Source: Vigna angularis
Lineage: Eukaryota > Streptophyta > Magnoliopsida > Fabales > Fabaceae
DNA: 64,000 bases
Direction of reading: 5' to 3'
Assembly: GCF_016808095.1 (NCBI RefSeq)
Contig: NC_068970.1
Span: 21,000,501 to 21,064,500 of the forward strand
How positions within the stretch are numbered: position 1 is the first letter of the stretch; each line of letters opens with the position of its first letter. Below are positions 49,966 through 62,000 of this stretch, piece after piece. The notes beneath the pieces were generated by a model. The model was not told where the DNA came from. It did no database searches and saw nothing but the letters and a program-made list of their open reading frames with translations. A program made the position numbers and the translations under genes.

Positions 49966-50341
49966 GCCCATTTGATTACCTTTTGGACTACCAAAGCTAA
50001 TAGAGTACTACTCTAACTTGGCAGATTTGGATCAAGCAACTAGCTCATGAAATAAATAGGTCCATGGTAGACCCATATAGATGAAGGTCCACAAATGTCA
50101 TAATTAATCTATAAATACTACAATGATTGAGATAAATAATTTACATTCATTATTACAACATTAATTTTTATTTGACTTACCTAACTAACTTAGATGTTAA
50201 AGTGTCTTATGCAAACAAACTCTTTTTCAATCTTAAAAAGACATAAACCCAAAATTTCTCAGTTTAAAAAGTAAAAAATCTTTACTAAAAAAAATTAAAA
50301 GAATCGTCACAAAATATACTCAACCTTACAAAAACACTATA

Positions 50342-50979
50342 TAATATTTATAAACACTATATAATATTCATATATTCATAGAGTAACCATTATCTAAATC
50401 ACCACTACCACCTATAATATTCATATTAGGGTAACCATGGTCTAAATCACCACTACCACCGACAACTCCTGAAATGCTACCTTACACCTAGTCCTCTATC
50501 AACCACCATAGTTTCTTTTTCACACCACAAACAACTATTTCATATATCTTTGGTCACAATAACTTACGATTTTAAATTTTTTTAAAAAAGAAAAATTTTA
50601 ATCTTTGTGGTTTAATAATTCATTTATATCACTGGCCCAATAATGCGCAATATTTTTTATCACTGCTTTGTTATTAAATTTGTTCAATCCATATAGGTCC
50701 AAATTATTTGAATTAAAATTCAATTTAAATCCACAATTTCTAAAAATGCATTCCAAATCCATATTTTTTAAAACAAAATAATTTAGATAGGTACAAATTG
50801 GCTTGATATCGATTTTAATATTATTTTTTTAAGACTATTTGAAAACCCAAAATAATTTAGAGTTAAGGATGACAAATTATTTATCCGACCAAAAGTTTGT
50901 AACATCTTAAAAATTAAACTATTATTCATAATAAACTCAAGTTTGTATAATACTTATGGTAATACATAATACAATTTAA

Positions 50980-50983
<4 letters not shown>
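50342..50983. other. AT-rich intergenic DNA
   Basis: Contains a local duplication of 'taaccatggtctaaatcaccactaccacc' (about 50383 and 50431). No gene. Confidence 0.4.

Positions 50984-51041
<58 letters not shown>
50984..51041. repeat. (AT)n microsatellite, about 29 units
   Basis: Pure AT run. Confidence 0.95.
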
Positions 51042-51044
<3 letters not shown>

Positions 51045-51078
51045 GATACAAATATTGATACAAATAGAATTAAAATAA

Positions 51079-52357
51079 GGTTTAATCATTTGATGTCCCT
51101 AATTTTGCTGAGAAGTCTCGAATAGGTTCTTGTTTATTTTTTGTTTTAATTAGGTCTCTATTTTCGAAAAATTAAAGTAATTAAGTTCTTGTTGTTAGTT
51201 CCATACTAACATCGTTAAGGTGTCACGTGTTAGTTCATGATTTTTTTGAATTTTCTCAATATTTTATTATTTTTAGTTTTATTTTTTATTTACTTTTAAT
51301 TTTCTTTAAGAAAATAAAATAAAAATGTCACTGTCAAACTGACAGTGTGACATGACACTAACAGTCTCACGTGTCATTGTCAAGTCACGTGTCATTATAT
51401 TAGTCTCAATTTGGTTCCTGTATTTTTATTGTATCTCAATTTGGTTCCTGTATTTTTATTTTGTCTCAATTTAGTCTTAATTTTAAAATTTAAACAATTT
51501 TGTTCTTCCCCAAATTTAAGCAAAATTTAAATTGTATATAAATCTTAACAAATATTTTTATTAAAATTGATATTTTTATTAAATATTTTTAACAATATTA
51601 TGTTTATTTATATTTATATTTAATTAATTATATAAATGTTAATTATGTTATTTAAATATACCTATAAAGTGAAATTCACATCAATAATTTGTTCGATAAA
51701 CTATATCATTTGAAAAATTTACACCAACATGTCATCTCATTGTTTTTTTTAACTCTTACAGGCATATTTAAAGAACATAATTAACATTTATATAATTAAT
51801 TAAATAAACATATAAACAAACTTAATATTGTTAAAATATTTAATAAAAATATCAATTTTAATAAAAATATTTATTAATATTTATATACAAATTAAACTTT
51901 GTTTGAATTTGGAGAGATACTAATTGTTTAATTTTTAAAATTAAGACCAAATTGAGACAAAATAAAAATGTAGGGACCAAATAAAGACAAAATAAAAATA
52001 CATAGACCAAACTAATACTGATGCAATGATATATGGTCTGACAATGACACGTGGCACTGTATTGTCATTGGCACGTGGCACAATGTTAGTTTGACACGTG
52101 ATATTTTTATTTTATTTTCTTTAAAAAATTAAAAGTAAATAAAAAATAAAATAAAAAATAATAAAAAAGTATTTAAAAAATTCAAAAAAATTATGAATTG
52201 ACACATGACACCTTTTTTAACGTATTAGTATGAAACTAACGGGAATAACCTAATTGCTTTAATTTTTTAAAAATAGAGATCTAATTAAAACAAAAAATAA
52301 ACAATAACCTATTTAAGACTTCTCACCAAAATTGAAAACCTAAAAAATAATTAAAAC
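51079..52357. mobile_element. Fold-back MULE-type MITE with 9-base target duplication
   Basis: The 1279-base element is nearly a complete palindrome: two arms of about 600 bases share, as reverse complements, words such as GAGAAGTCT, TTGTTTATTTTTTGTTTTAA and TTAGTTTCATACTAA. The ends are GGTTTAATCATTT and GTTTTAATTATTT (complement). TTAAAATAA flanks both sides (51070-51078 and 52358-52366), a nine-base duplication as made by Mutator-like transposases. No coding sequence. The tandem copy at 52578 shows the uninterrupted target 'acaaatagaattaaaataaaagaac'. Confidence 0.9.
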
Positions 52358-52366
52358 TTAAAATAA

Positions 52367-52815
52367 AATAAAAAACTATTTATTTCTCAATGTCTATATC
52401 ATGGAAATAGTCATCATAGTAGTTCACAAAATAAATAACCAAATTTTCTTAAATTTAAATTGAGAGAACATTTTTTTCTCATCTAATCACATCACATTAT
52501 ATTAATGACAAAACATAAATAAAATAAAATTATAAAACAAATAGAAATTTTCACACTTTGAAATTCTCAATGTCTATTGAAAATACAAATAGAATTAAAA
52601 TAAAAGAACACTATTTGTTTTTCAATGTCTATATCTTTCCGTGGAAATGTATAGTCCTCACAGTAGTTCACAAAACAAATAACCAGATTTTCTTAAATTT
52701 AAATTGAGAGAATGTTTTTCTCATCTAATCACATCACATTAAGATTAATGTCAAAACATAAATAAAATAAAATTATAAAACAAATAGGAATTCACACTCT
52801 TGAAATTCTCATAAG
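52367..52815. repeat. Tandem duplication of about 225 bases
   Basis: 52367-52575 and 52600-52812 share 'ctatttatttctcaatgtctatatc', 'gtagttcacaaaa', 'ttaaatttaaattgagaga', 'tctcatctaatcacatcacatta' and 'aaaattataaaacaaatag'. The left edge of copy 1 lies beyond the MULE-type element, at 51050-51078. Confidence 0.9.
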
Positions 52816-53214
52816 ATAGAAATACTTCCTAATTTCTCAGCGAGATGCAATCAAATTAAAAACAAATAAATTATCAGGAAAAGGACTAAAAAGTATAAAA
52901 AGAAAGTTTTAAAGAGAAATAATTAATCACAAAGCTTTATTAAATACTGTAATAGGTAATATATTATTAAAAAAACAATGATATTTAGTGTGAAAGTTAA
53001 TATGAAATATATAAATAAATATCACTTCTTTAAATAAATATTGATTAAAATATATAAAAATTTATATAGATATAAATCACTCATCCAAAAACTAAATAAT
53101 AATTTTAAATAAAATCTAAATTATCTTAATGAATGATGTATGTGTAGAAAAGAATTCCAATGAAAAGTTCTTATAATGGTTTTAAGTAGTATATGTATTG
53201 ATATAGGAATTATG
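52816..53214. other. AT-rich intergenic DNA
   Basis: Nothing recognisable. Confidence 0.4.
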
Positions 53215-53470
53215 TACATTAGAAATTATCATGACCCTCTAATAATCATTTAAGCTTTAGTAGAGAAGGATATAGTATATGGTCAAAGGAGTAAGAGATC
53301 CTAATATAGGGATTTTACCTCGATCATAGATGGTTAACGAACTAACATTGTGGATAGCTTGAATAAACAAACTATTTCACCACCACAAGTATAGAACTCT
53401 CAGAATTTGACATCAATACATGTATCTAGATGGTCATATCTAGAATGAATGGTTATATGTCTTAGGATTT
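53215..53470 (+). mobile_element. Third, decayed copy of the 25.8-kb LTR family
   Basis: Landmarks in the same order as 27170-27370: 'ttatcatga..ctctaataatcat', 'agagaaggat', 'gagatcct..tat', 'ctaacattgtggat', and 'ccaccacaagt'. Only this central portion is recognisable. Confidence 0.6.
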
Positions 53471-53481
53471 AGTTAACATAA

Positions 53482-53485
<4 letters not shown>

Positions 53486-53541
<56 letters not shown>

Positions 53542-53799
53542 CATCTATGTTTTTATTTTATGATAACATTTTTAGTACACTGATTTATTCTTAATTTTCT
53601 ATTTGTTTGAATGTGAGTTTTTTCTTATTTACAATAATCACTTTTTTAATGATACGAGCAAATGATGTTAAATTAATCTAATAGAAATAAAAGTGGTATT
53701 AAAACTTAGAAGTCCTTGATTTTGGTTTTCTGATTTATTAGTTTTGAAAATCAGTATTATGTTTTTGATTCAATGTAATATAATTATTATGCGTATAAA

Positions 53800-53845
<46 letters not shown>
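53486..53845. repeat. Two (AT)n microsatellites, 53486-53538 and 53804-53845
   Basis: About 26 and 21 AT units, separated by unremarkable AT-rich sequence. Confidence 0.95.
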
Positions 53846-53847
<2 letters not shown>

Positions 53848-54167
53848 TGTTATAATTATGTTTGACATAATTATAATAATCTTATAATAGCCTTATGTAA
53901 TAATTTATTTAAGTTTTATCTGTTTTTTTATTTTTTTATAATTGATGTTTTTTTATGAATACTATCAAAATAGAATATTACAATTGGTATTTGTTAATTA
54001 ACTTAGTTTTTTTTTTAAGTTTCTTTGAATTTCTTAGTCAACTTATTTTTTAACAAAGATAAATTGAGTGATAAAGAAAAAAAAGAAAAACTTAATGATG
54101 AGTTGAAGATAAAAAAAAAATATAACCACATCATTAACGATAAAAACAAAAATAGTAAGATATTTGG

Positions 54168-54774
54168 TAGTACCATCAAAATGGATTGAAATCCGGGAGT
54201 CAATCTGGCTCACTACGGATTGAGCTGGGTTGGATTGAAAAAAATGCAAAAATTTTGATCCGAGCCAATTTTGACCCGGCTCATTAAGAACCCGGCTCAC
54301 ACGGGTTGAACCCGTGGTGGGTTGGGTTGACTCACCAACCTATCTATTTCTTTTTAATTAAATCAAATTAATTATTTAAATTCTATTTTTTTTATTGAAA
54401 TCAAATTAATTAAATTAATTATTCAAAACACATAACTTTTACTTAGCAATAGAGCCTTTTGCGCTACTGTCTTTCCAAAAGTTTAGATAATATTATAGAT
54501 GGAGATAAAGAAGAAGATGCTTCAAGAGAGCATAATACTGTGGATTTATCCATTCAGGACTCCAATTTAATAGATGGATAATATTATAGTGTAGTTTCTT
54601 GGTCAAACGGTTGTGTATGTCTGATGTTTCAATTTGATCGATCAAAGTAACATGTTATAAGAATCTGAGAAGAAGAGGGTGAAAAAAAAGTTAATTAAGT
54701 GAGCCAATGAGCCAACCCATTTAACCCACCAACCCGTGGTGAGTCGGGCCGGGTTACCCGTTTTGACCGCTCTA
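54168..54774. mobile_element. Non-autonomous hAT element with 8-base target duplication
   Basis: ATATTTGG occurs immediately before (54160-54167) and after (54775-54782) the 607-base element, the eight-base duplication of hAT transposons. The imperfect terminal repeats are TAGTACCATCAAAATGGAT and, complemented from the right, TAGAGCGGTCAAAACGGGT. Subterminal regions carry GC-rich words such as AACCCGTGGTGGGTTGG and their complements, typical of plant hAT MITEs. No transposase. Frames such as 54043-54300 and 54642-54833 are not genes. Confidence 0.9.
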
Positions 54775-54784
54775 ATATTTGGAT

Positions 54785-55617
54785 TAAGGGTGTTGCTCCC
54801 TCCACCACTCCAAGGGCTCCTACACCTCCCCAATATTTTCTTTTATTCCATAAATACTCTACACCTTTCTACTATTTTCTTTTATTCCAAAAATACCTTA
54901 CATCTTCCCACTATATTCAACAATCTTTCTCTTTCTGCAAAAATTTATTTACACTTTCCCTTAAATAAGTTTGATTCAATCTTATTTTCAGTGTTCAATA
55001 TATTTTTTTTCTTCTTCAAATTACTTAATAAATGGTAAAATTTTGTTCTAAATTTCTAGAAAAATATTTATATATATGTGTGTGTGTTTTTTTTTACATT
55101 TAATATCTATAATTTTTAATATTATATTATGTTTTAACTTACCAACATGTTTGACTCAAATAACTTGAATAAAATATTTAATTTATTAGATAAATAATAT
55201 AAAAAATATTATTAAATACTTAAAATATAAAAGAAAAGTTATTTGTTAAATATTTGAAATTTATTTAGTTCTTTCGTCATTGTAAAGTTAGTATATAATA
55301 ATAATAATAATATATTATTTACTATTAATATTATTATGTTTATTATTTTGTATCTGCATTTAACTTTTAATTTTATAAAATGGAAGTGGTAGAAACACTA
55401 ATATTGAAGTTTTCTCTAAATTTTATATTTTGCAATATATCACAAGTTTAAATCTAAGTCATATAAATGCTCCATCAGAGAGAAAGATTATTGAGGATAG
55501 TAGAGGAAATATAGGGTATTTTTGGAATAAAAAAATGTGTAGAATATTTTTGGAATAAAAAAAATATTAAAGAGGTACATAAGCACTTGGAGTGGTGGAG
55601 GGAGCAACACACCCTTA
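54785..55617. mobile_element. 833-base MITE with long terminal inverted repeats
   Basis: The ends are TAAGGGTGTTGCTCCCTCCA and, complemented from the right, TAAGGGTGTGTTGCTCCCTC; they match over about 30 bases. Similarity continues inward for about 120 bases, with 'tcttttattccaaaaatac' in the left arm and its complement in the right. GAT flanks both ends (54782-54784 and 55618-55620), a possible three-base duplication, but the family is not certain. It ends 422 bases before the start codon of the Tm-1-like gene. Confidence 0.8.
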
Positions 55618-56039
55618 GATTAAAATTTAAAAAATTGAAGTTTTTAAAGAAAATTTTAAAGAAATGATTCAGATGAAAATATCCTTAAAGTTAATTAGCT
55701 CTTTTAGTAAATATCACTCCACGTGTGCTGTTAAAATATATTTTTAATAAAAAAAAAATTCAGATGTTGAGATCAGTTTGGAACATGTCTAGAGACCACA
55801 ATTGTTTACGAAGAAGAGAGACTAGAGAAAATAAAAATGTAAGCGGTGAGCAGAAAATGAGTTAACAGGAGGCGATTCAAAAGTGATGCCAACTGTAATG
55901 ATTTTGTGAAGAAATCGTATCTTGTTTGGTTGAAAGTCCGTTTAATGGCAGATGGGAAGGGAATGCTACAATATTTCGAGTGAGGTTGTTGAGGCAAAGA
56001 AAGGTGTGATTTCTCCCTCCATTCCCTTGACTCTCCAAT
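55618..56039 (+). promoter_or_regulatory. Upstream region and 5' leader of the Tm-1-like gene
   Basis: Less AT-rich than the flanking transposons. No clear TATA box near the expected start; a CT-rich leader (56010-56036) precedes the start codon. Confidence 0.45.
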
Positions 56040-59000
56040 ATGGCACACCACAACCACTCCACAACTCTTCGAGTTTTCTGCGTCGGAACCCTCGACACCA
56101 AGCTCCACGAGCTCCGATTCCTCTCCGATTCACTTCGCTCCAACCTCCACCGCTTCTCCTCCTCCTCCTCCAAGGTACACACGTAGTACTCATAATTGTT
56201 CAATTCATGCAACAGCTACCACCATTATTCTATTTGATCCCTTAATTAGTATTTTTTGTTGTTTTTATCTGAATATAGAAATTAGTTCTTTAACATGAAA
56301 CTGTTTATTAAGCTAATTAATTGGTGAAAGTAGCGACATATTGGCAAATTAATTGAAGTTTTATCATGTCAAGGTAATGTGAACAGTCACTACAGGAGAG
56401 CAATATATATTTCAGACTCTAAATCGTGTTTTTTGTAGTTTGATTAGTTATATTTTGATGGGAGTTGGTGACAGGTAGAGGTGGTGGTGGTTGATGTCTC
56501 TACTGGTTCGAATGCGCCACAAAGTTTGCAAGATTTCCCGTTTATTTCCAGGAATGACGTTGTCTCTTCCTACAACACTGGGACAAACGAACCCTTGCTT
56601 CTCCCGGATGACAGGGGCAAGGCGGTTGCCGCGATGAGCCAGGCATTTGAGCAGTTCTTGAAGAAGTCTCATGAGGATCAATGTCTTGTTGGTGTTATTG
56701 GTGTTGGGGGGAGTGGGGGTACGTCACTGCTGTCGTCTCCCTTCACCTCTCTCCCGATTGGGATCCCCAAGGTCATCGTCTCCACAGTGGCCAGCGGTCA
56801 AACTGAACCTTATGTTGGAACCTCAGATTTGGTTTTGTTCCCATCTGTTGTGGACATTGCAGGCATCAACAGGGTTAGCAGACTGATCTTGTCTAATGCC
56901 GCGGCTGCATTTGCTGGGATGGTTGTTGGAAGGATTCAGAGCTTAAAGGATTCTTCTAGCGTTGAAGATAAACCTACAGTTGGGATAACTATGTTTGGAG
57001 TTACTACTCCTTGTGTTAATGCTGTCCAGGATAGGTTGCATAAAGAAGGTTATGAGACCCTGGTTTTCCATGCAACTGGGGTTGGTGGCAGGGCCATGGA
57101 GAATTTGGTTAGAGAGGGGTTTATACAGGTATTGAAATAGCTAAGTCCGTGTATATTTAAGTATGGGAAATTTAGCTGATGTTGTGTTTTGAACGTGTTG
57201 GAATTTCACTTGTTTTGAAATCATAGTATAAGAAATATTTTATCTGGACAATTCTGCTTTGGTCTTCTATGAATTTAGAATACTTACGCTTAGGACAGTA
57301 TTTTCTGTTGAGGCTTCATGTTGCAATTTCCTTACTTTTTGAATCAATGCACCTTATGGATGTGACATTTGAGGAGGTTAAGTTATGATCCTTGTTTAGT
57401 TGCAGCTTCCAATTGATTGGACTTGTTTTATATACATCAAGAGCACAGGCCTATGACCTAACTGTATGGCTGTCAAGGCTAAGCTACTTACCCTGACTCT
57501 TGAGCATATTGAATGTTCTTGGAGAGAAATTCATTTTTTGCCTAGTCATTTTCAACCCTAACCAAGGAACATTGAGTATTTATTAAACTCAATACCGCCT
57601 TCATTTTATTTTAGATATATGGATACGTATTCTGTTTTGGGAAAGTAAACTCATAAGGTTCTTGCACATAATTGTGTGATCTTGTCAGATGAAATGACTT
57701 GGGATAAGCGTTTTGAAATCACTTGTATTGTGTTTTTTATATTTATTTTTTTTTCATTGCAGATACTTCTTTATGTATTTGTGTCTCCTTTTCTGTTCAC
57801 TCATCTTCCTTTCTTTTTCGGTTAGGGTGTTTTTGACATCACAACGACAGAGGTAGCAGACTACATAGTTGGAGGTGTAATGGCTTGTGACAGTTCTCGT
57901 TTTGATGCCATCATAGAAAATAAAATCCCGTTAGTTTTGAGTGTGGGGGCATTAGACATGGTGAACTTTGGAGCAAAAGATACTATACCATCGAAATTTC
58001 AGCAGAGAAATATATATGAACACAATAAACAGGTGACTATTCTATATGACTGCGTTCTGTTTTGGTCTTTGCTTGAAAACTAGTCATATCTGCTTGTGAT
58101 TAGATTACCTGTAAGATCCTACAAAGTATTTTGTTCATCATTTTCTCCTTGAACTTAGATGCATATTTCCTGCAATCCTGTGACTACTACCAAAACTGGA
58201 CTTTCACAATACACTTTATCATTCCCTGCAACTGAAGATGTTTACCATGTGTTAAAATGCTTGAAGTCATTATTTTATGCCAACATAAGAAATCAATTAT
58301 TTATTTTTGCAGGTTTCACTCATGCGAACAACAGTAGATGAGAACAAAAAATTTGCTGATTTCATAGCAAAGAAACTGCAGACTTCATCATCTAAGATTT
58401 GTGTGTGCCTTCCAGAGAAGGGCGTATCTGCTTTAGATGCACCTGGGAAGCCTTTCTGTGATCCAGATGCAACTGGTACTCTTCTTCGTGAATTACAAAA
58501 CCTTATTGCGACTAATGGTGATAGACAGGTACTATGGTTGCTCGATAGTATTCCTTATCATAATTATCAGCTTCAAGTTTTCTTAATTTCATTTTATTTA
58601 TTGCTGAGTATTTTGTAAAGTTAAAAGAGTTGTGTACAGGTAAAGGTGTATCCTCATCATATTAATGACCTTGAATTTGCAAATGCATTGGTTGATGCAT
58701 TTTTAGAGATTAATGAGAAAACTAGTACAGATTCTACTCAACAACAAGTTGTCAATCCTGAATCTGTTGAACAATTTAATGAAGGTTATGTTTCAAATGC
58801 ATCAAGCTTTGGGACCATCGTCTATCCACCTAGTGAATTCCCAGAAGCTAGAACAGGTTCTCATTTAATTTGAATTTGCATTATGTTAATCAGTATTTTG
58901 CAATAAGTAATTAGTTCTTTCAATTTTACTCATTATTTGTGTGTTTTGCTCTTGTAAAACTTATTTTGTGTTGGCCTGAAAGAGATTTATTGAAAGCCAA

Positions 59001-62000
59001 TTGCTTCTTTTTGTGCTGAAAAGCTGTTTAATTTGACTTATATTAGGCGCTCTCCAGAATTCCTTTTGGTAGAAAATATATGTCAACTATGGAAATGATT
59101 TCATTTTTGCTTGCAGAAACTTTGGAGAAAACACAGCTCATATTACAGCAACTGAAACATCAAATAGATAAAGGAATTCCTATAATAGGAGCTGGTGCAG
59201 GGACTGGTATATCTGCCAAGTTTGAAGAAGCTGGAGGGGTTGATCTAATAGTTTTGTACAACTCTGGGCGCTTCCGAATGGCTGGAAGAGGTTCATTAGC
59301 CGGATTATTACCTTTTGCTGATGCTAATGCTGTTGTTCTCGACATGGCCAATGAAGTTTTGCCAGTATGCCATTAATTGTTTACTTGTTCTAGAATACTT
59401 TAAAAGTATTGTCCAACTGCTAACTTCTATTGAAGTTCTTTTCCCTCAAAGTGTCTGATTTTGCAGATTGGTAGTCTTTAAGGAAGAAAACTTTTCTTTT
59501 CCAAAATAATGCATATCACCATGGGGTTTTGAACAGATAAAATAAAAGGAAGAGTGGGCTGTTCAGGGAAAAGGTCCAATGGCTAAATCAGAAAGCTATT
59601 TGGGTTAGGGCCATCACAACAGGGTAGTGAACCCTTAGGAGATACTGAATTCTGTTACTCTTATCTTGAAAGAGAGAGATACAGTGTGTATGTACATGTT
59701 AGGAATTTGGGTAAGAATCCTAACTTTCTACCTCACTCGCACACTTCAGTAAAACTCACAACAAGAAATGGTAATGAATCGGCTGTATTCACATCAAAGA
59801 ATCAAGAATACAACTGGGAAAACCAGGAGCTTAACCTCCTTCACCAGGTCTGAACCGGTCTACAACTCAAAGTAAAAAACTGCCTACTAACAACAATAAA
59901 AGAGGTCCTTTTATAAAGACCCTTTTCCCGCCCCACTTAACTGTTTAGCAGTTAAGTACTCTTCTTCACCTTTCTCCTTTCATAAACCCTCCATGTCCTA
60001 ACATTACTCTCCCCTTGAGAATCAACCTTGTCCCCAAGGTTGGAACCGAAAAGCTTGGTCTCTTGGCTCCTCTTCATCATCTTGTTATCATCTGAAGAGA
60101 ATCCACTGGCTACTGCCCACCAATTTAGGTATGGAGGCTTAGGTGGTGGCAATTTCTCCCCCACTATCTTCCATTCTTCCTCTTTCCTTCTTATCACCCC
60201 CAAATTCCACACCAAGGTCCACGGTCCTACTTCCTTTATTTTTAACAAAGCTTCTGGCCTCCCCCACCTTCTAGCTAGTGTTGGATCCCCCTTGCTGAAT
60301 ACCTTCTTCCTTCTTTGATTGAACACCCTAGTCAATACTGTTCGGTTTCGTCCAATAATGGGGACCACCGTTCGGTTTCGTCCTTTAATGGTCAATATCG
60401 TTCGGTCCCCTATCGAACATTGCAGCTTCATCGCTTTTGGCTGAATAGGGCCTTCAGCCAAGAGAGTGGACAACTCTGTCTGCTTCAAGTCTAATTCTGT
60501 CTCGGACCGTTCGGCAACCTCACCTAGGATATTGCGTTCGACCTCGGACCGCTCGGCAACACTCGATCTACCGTTCGGTTCCTTCCCGCTAACTTCAACC
60601 GTTCGGTCGGTGTTGGTTTTCTTCCTCTGCTCATCCCCCAAGCTCACCTGGTACGGTTGGGTATCCTCCATGGGTAAACCCCGATCCTCTACTAGTACCT
60701 TGCCTATGAAACTGTGGCTGGCTCCACTGTCGGTCAAAACCATACCCGTTCGGTCCCCTATCAAACCGTTCGGCTTCATCATTTTTTTCTGAGTGAGGCC
60801 TCCAGTCGAGAAAGCGGACATCTCCATCTGCTTCCGGTCTACTTCGGTCTCAGCTTCCTCAGTCTCCACCTCTTCATCCTCCCCCAAAATGACCGTCCCT
60901 CGACTCTTTTCTGGCCACTGATGGCCTGGACCGAACAATCCCGATTGGTTAGGTCTACAGTACTTGACCTTTGACCGCTCGGTCACCGCTCCTTGCATTT
61001 GTCCCCCAAATGACTTGTCTTCTGACCCGCGACCCGCCAAAATCTTGAGGTCTTGTACAGACTTGTCCACCGTCCCCTTCTGTTTGGATGCCGCCAAACG
61101 CTCAACGATGGTTCCAAACCGTATCACCAGGGCTTCCTTCAAACCATTCCAAGAACGATTCTTGGCTTTCTCCTTCCAGGATCTGAACCAGTACCCCGCG
61201 CTGCCCTCCATGCTAATATGGGCCAGTTCGATCTTCTCAGCCTCCGCCATCTTCTGTATCTCAAAGAATTTTTCGGCCTTGTTAATCCAGTTCAAAGGAT
61301 CGGGTCCTTCAAATATGGGTAACTCCACCCTTCGCCTCCAATTGGGTGGGTTCTCTGAACGCTCCCCATCTCTTTCTCCTTCTGCGTCATCGCGCTGGTC
61401 CCTCCGATTGTCATTGACTGAACTCTGGCTTCCGTCAGCTTTCTCATCGGCGGGTTTGGTGCACGCACCCATCAACCGCATAAGTTCTTGGATATCTTTA
61501 CGCATCGCGATTGAGTCTTGCTGGTTTGCCGCTGACTCTGCCTTCAATCCGTCTACTGCCATCTCCAGATGATGATGTTCCATTCGTCCTTCAACTACAT
61601 TCATTCTTCCTTCAATTCGGTTCTCCAGAGCATGTAACTTCCCTTCCATCTTGTTCTCCCTCCGATTTGGGATCCGGCAGGTCGGACCACTTTGTTAGGA
61701 ATCTGGGTAAGAATCCTAACTTTCTACCTCACTCTCACACTTCAGTAAAACTCACAACAAGAAATGGTAAAGAATCGGCTGTATTCACATCACAAAATCA
61801 AGAATACAACTGGGAAAACCAGGAGCTTAACCTCCTTCACCAGGTTTAAACTGGTCTACAACTCAAAGTAAAAAACTGTCTGCTGACAACAATAAAAGAG
61901 GTCCTTTTATAAAGACCCTTTTCCCACCCCACTTAACTGTTTAGCAGTTAAGTACTCTTCCTCACCTTTCTCCTTTCGTAAACACTCCATGTCCTAACAG

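Larger units (their letters stand above)
46386..50336 (+). mobile_element. Large LTR element without pol, built of minisatellites (LARD-like)
   Basis: Two diverged direct repeats bound the element: about 46386-47264 and 49400-50336. The right LTR starts TGATGTATTG after the purine tract AAAGATTGGGGGT (49387-49399). The left LTR is followed by CGGTTCCTACCGTGGG (47265-47280), resembling the 'tggtgcccaccgtgggg' primer region of legume Ty3-type elements. CTATA before the left copy (46381-46385) and after the right copy (50337-50341) is a candidate target duplication. The 2.1-kb interior has no gag, protease, integrase or reverse transcriptase; it is made of tandem arrays. This fits a large retrotransposon derivative moved by proteins made elsewhere. 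All open frames inside are repeat translations. Confidence 0.75.
59697..61999 (-). mobile_element. Gag-only LTR retrotransposon (TR-GAG type) in intron 6
   Basis: Two 307-base LTRs (59697-60003 and 61693-61999) begin TGTTAGGA and end TCCTAACA and differ at about 15 positions by eye. GTACA flanks the element on both sides (59692-59696 and 62000-62004). The element reads on the minus strand, opposite to the host gene. Next to the upstream LTR the minus strand reads AAGTGGTCCGACCTGCCGGA, the primer-site position (tRNA not identified). Next to the downstream LTR it reads AAGGGGAGAGTAA (60004-60016), a polypurine tract. Between them is one gag-like frame and no reverse transcriptase, RNase H or integrase, so movement needs a helper. 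Confidence 0.95.

Noticed and set aside
55806..56245. Minus- and plus-strand frames around exon 1 of the Tm-1-like gene
   Set aside because: The frame starting at 56040 gives the conserved family N-terminus and joins exon 2 in phase; the others do not.
60028..61849. Plus-strand frames up to 202 residues across the gag-only element
   Set aside because: They are antisense shadows of the 565-residue gag frame, which has recognisable gag and DSGASH motifs.
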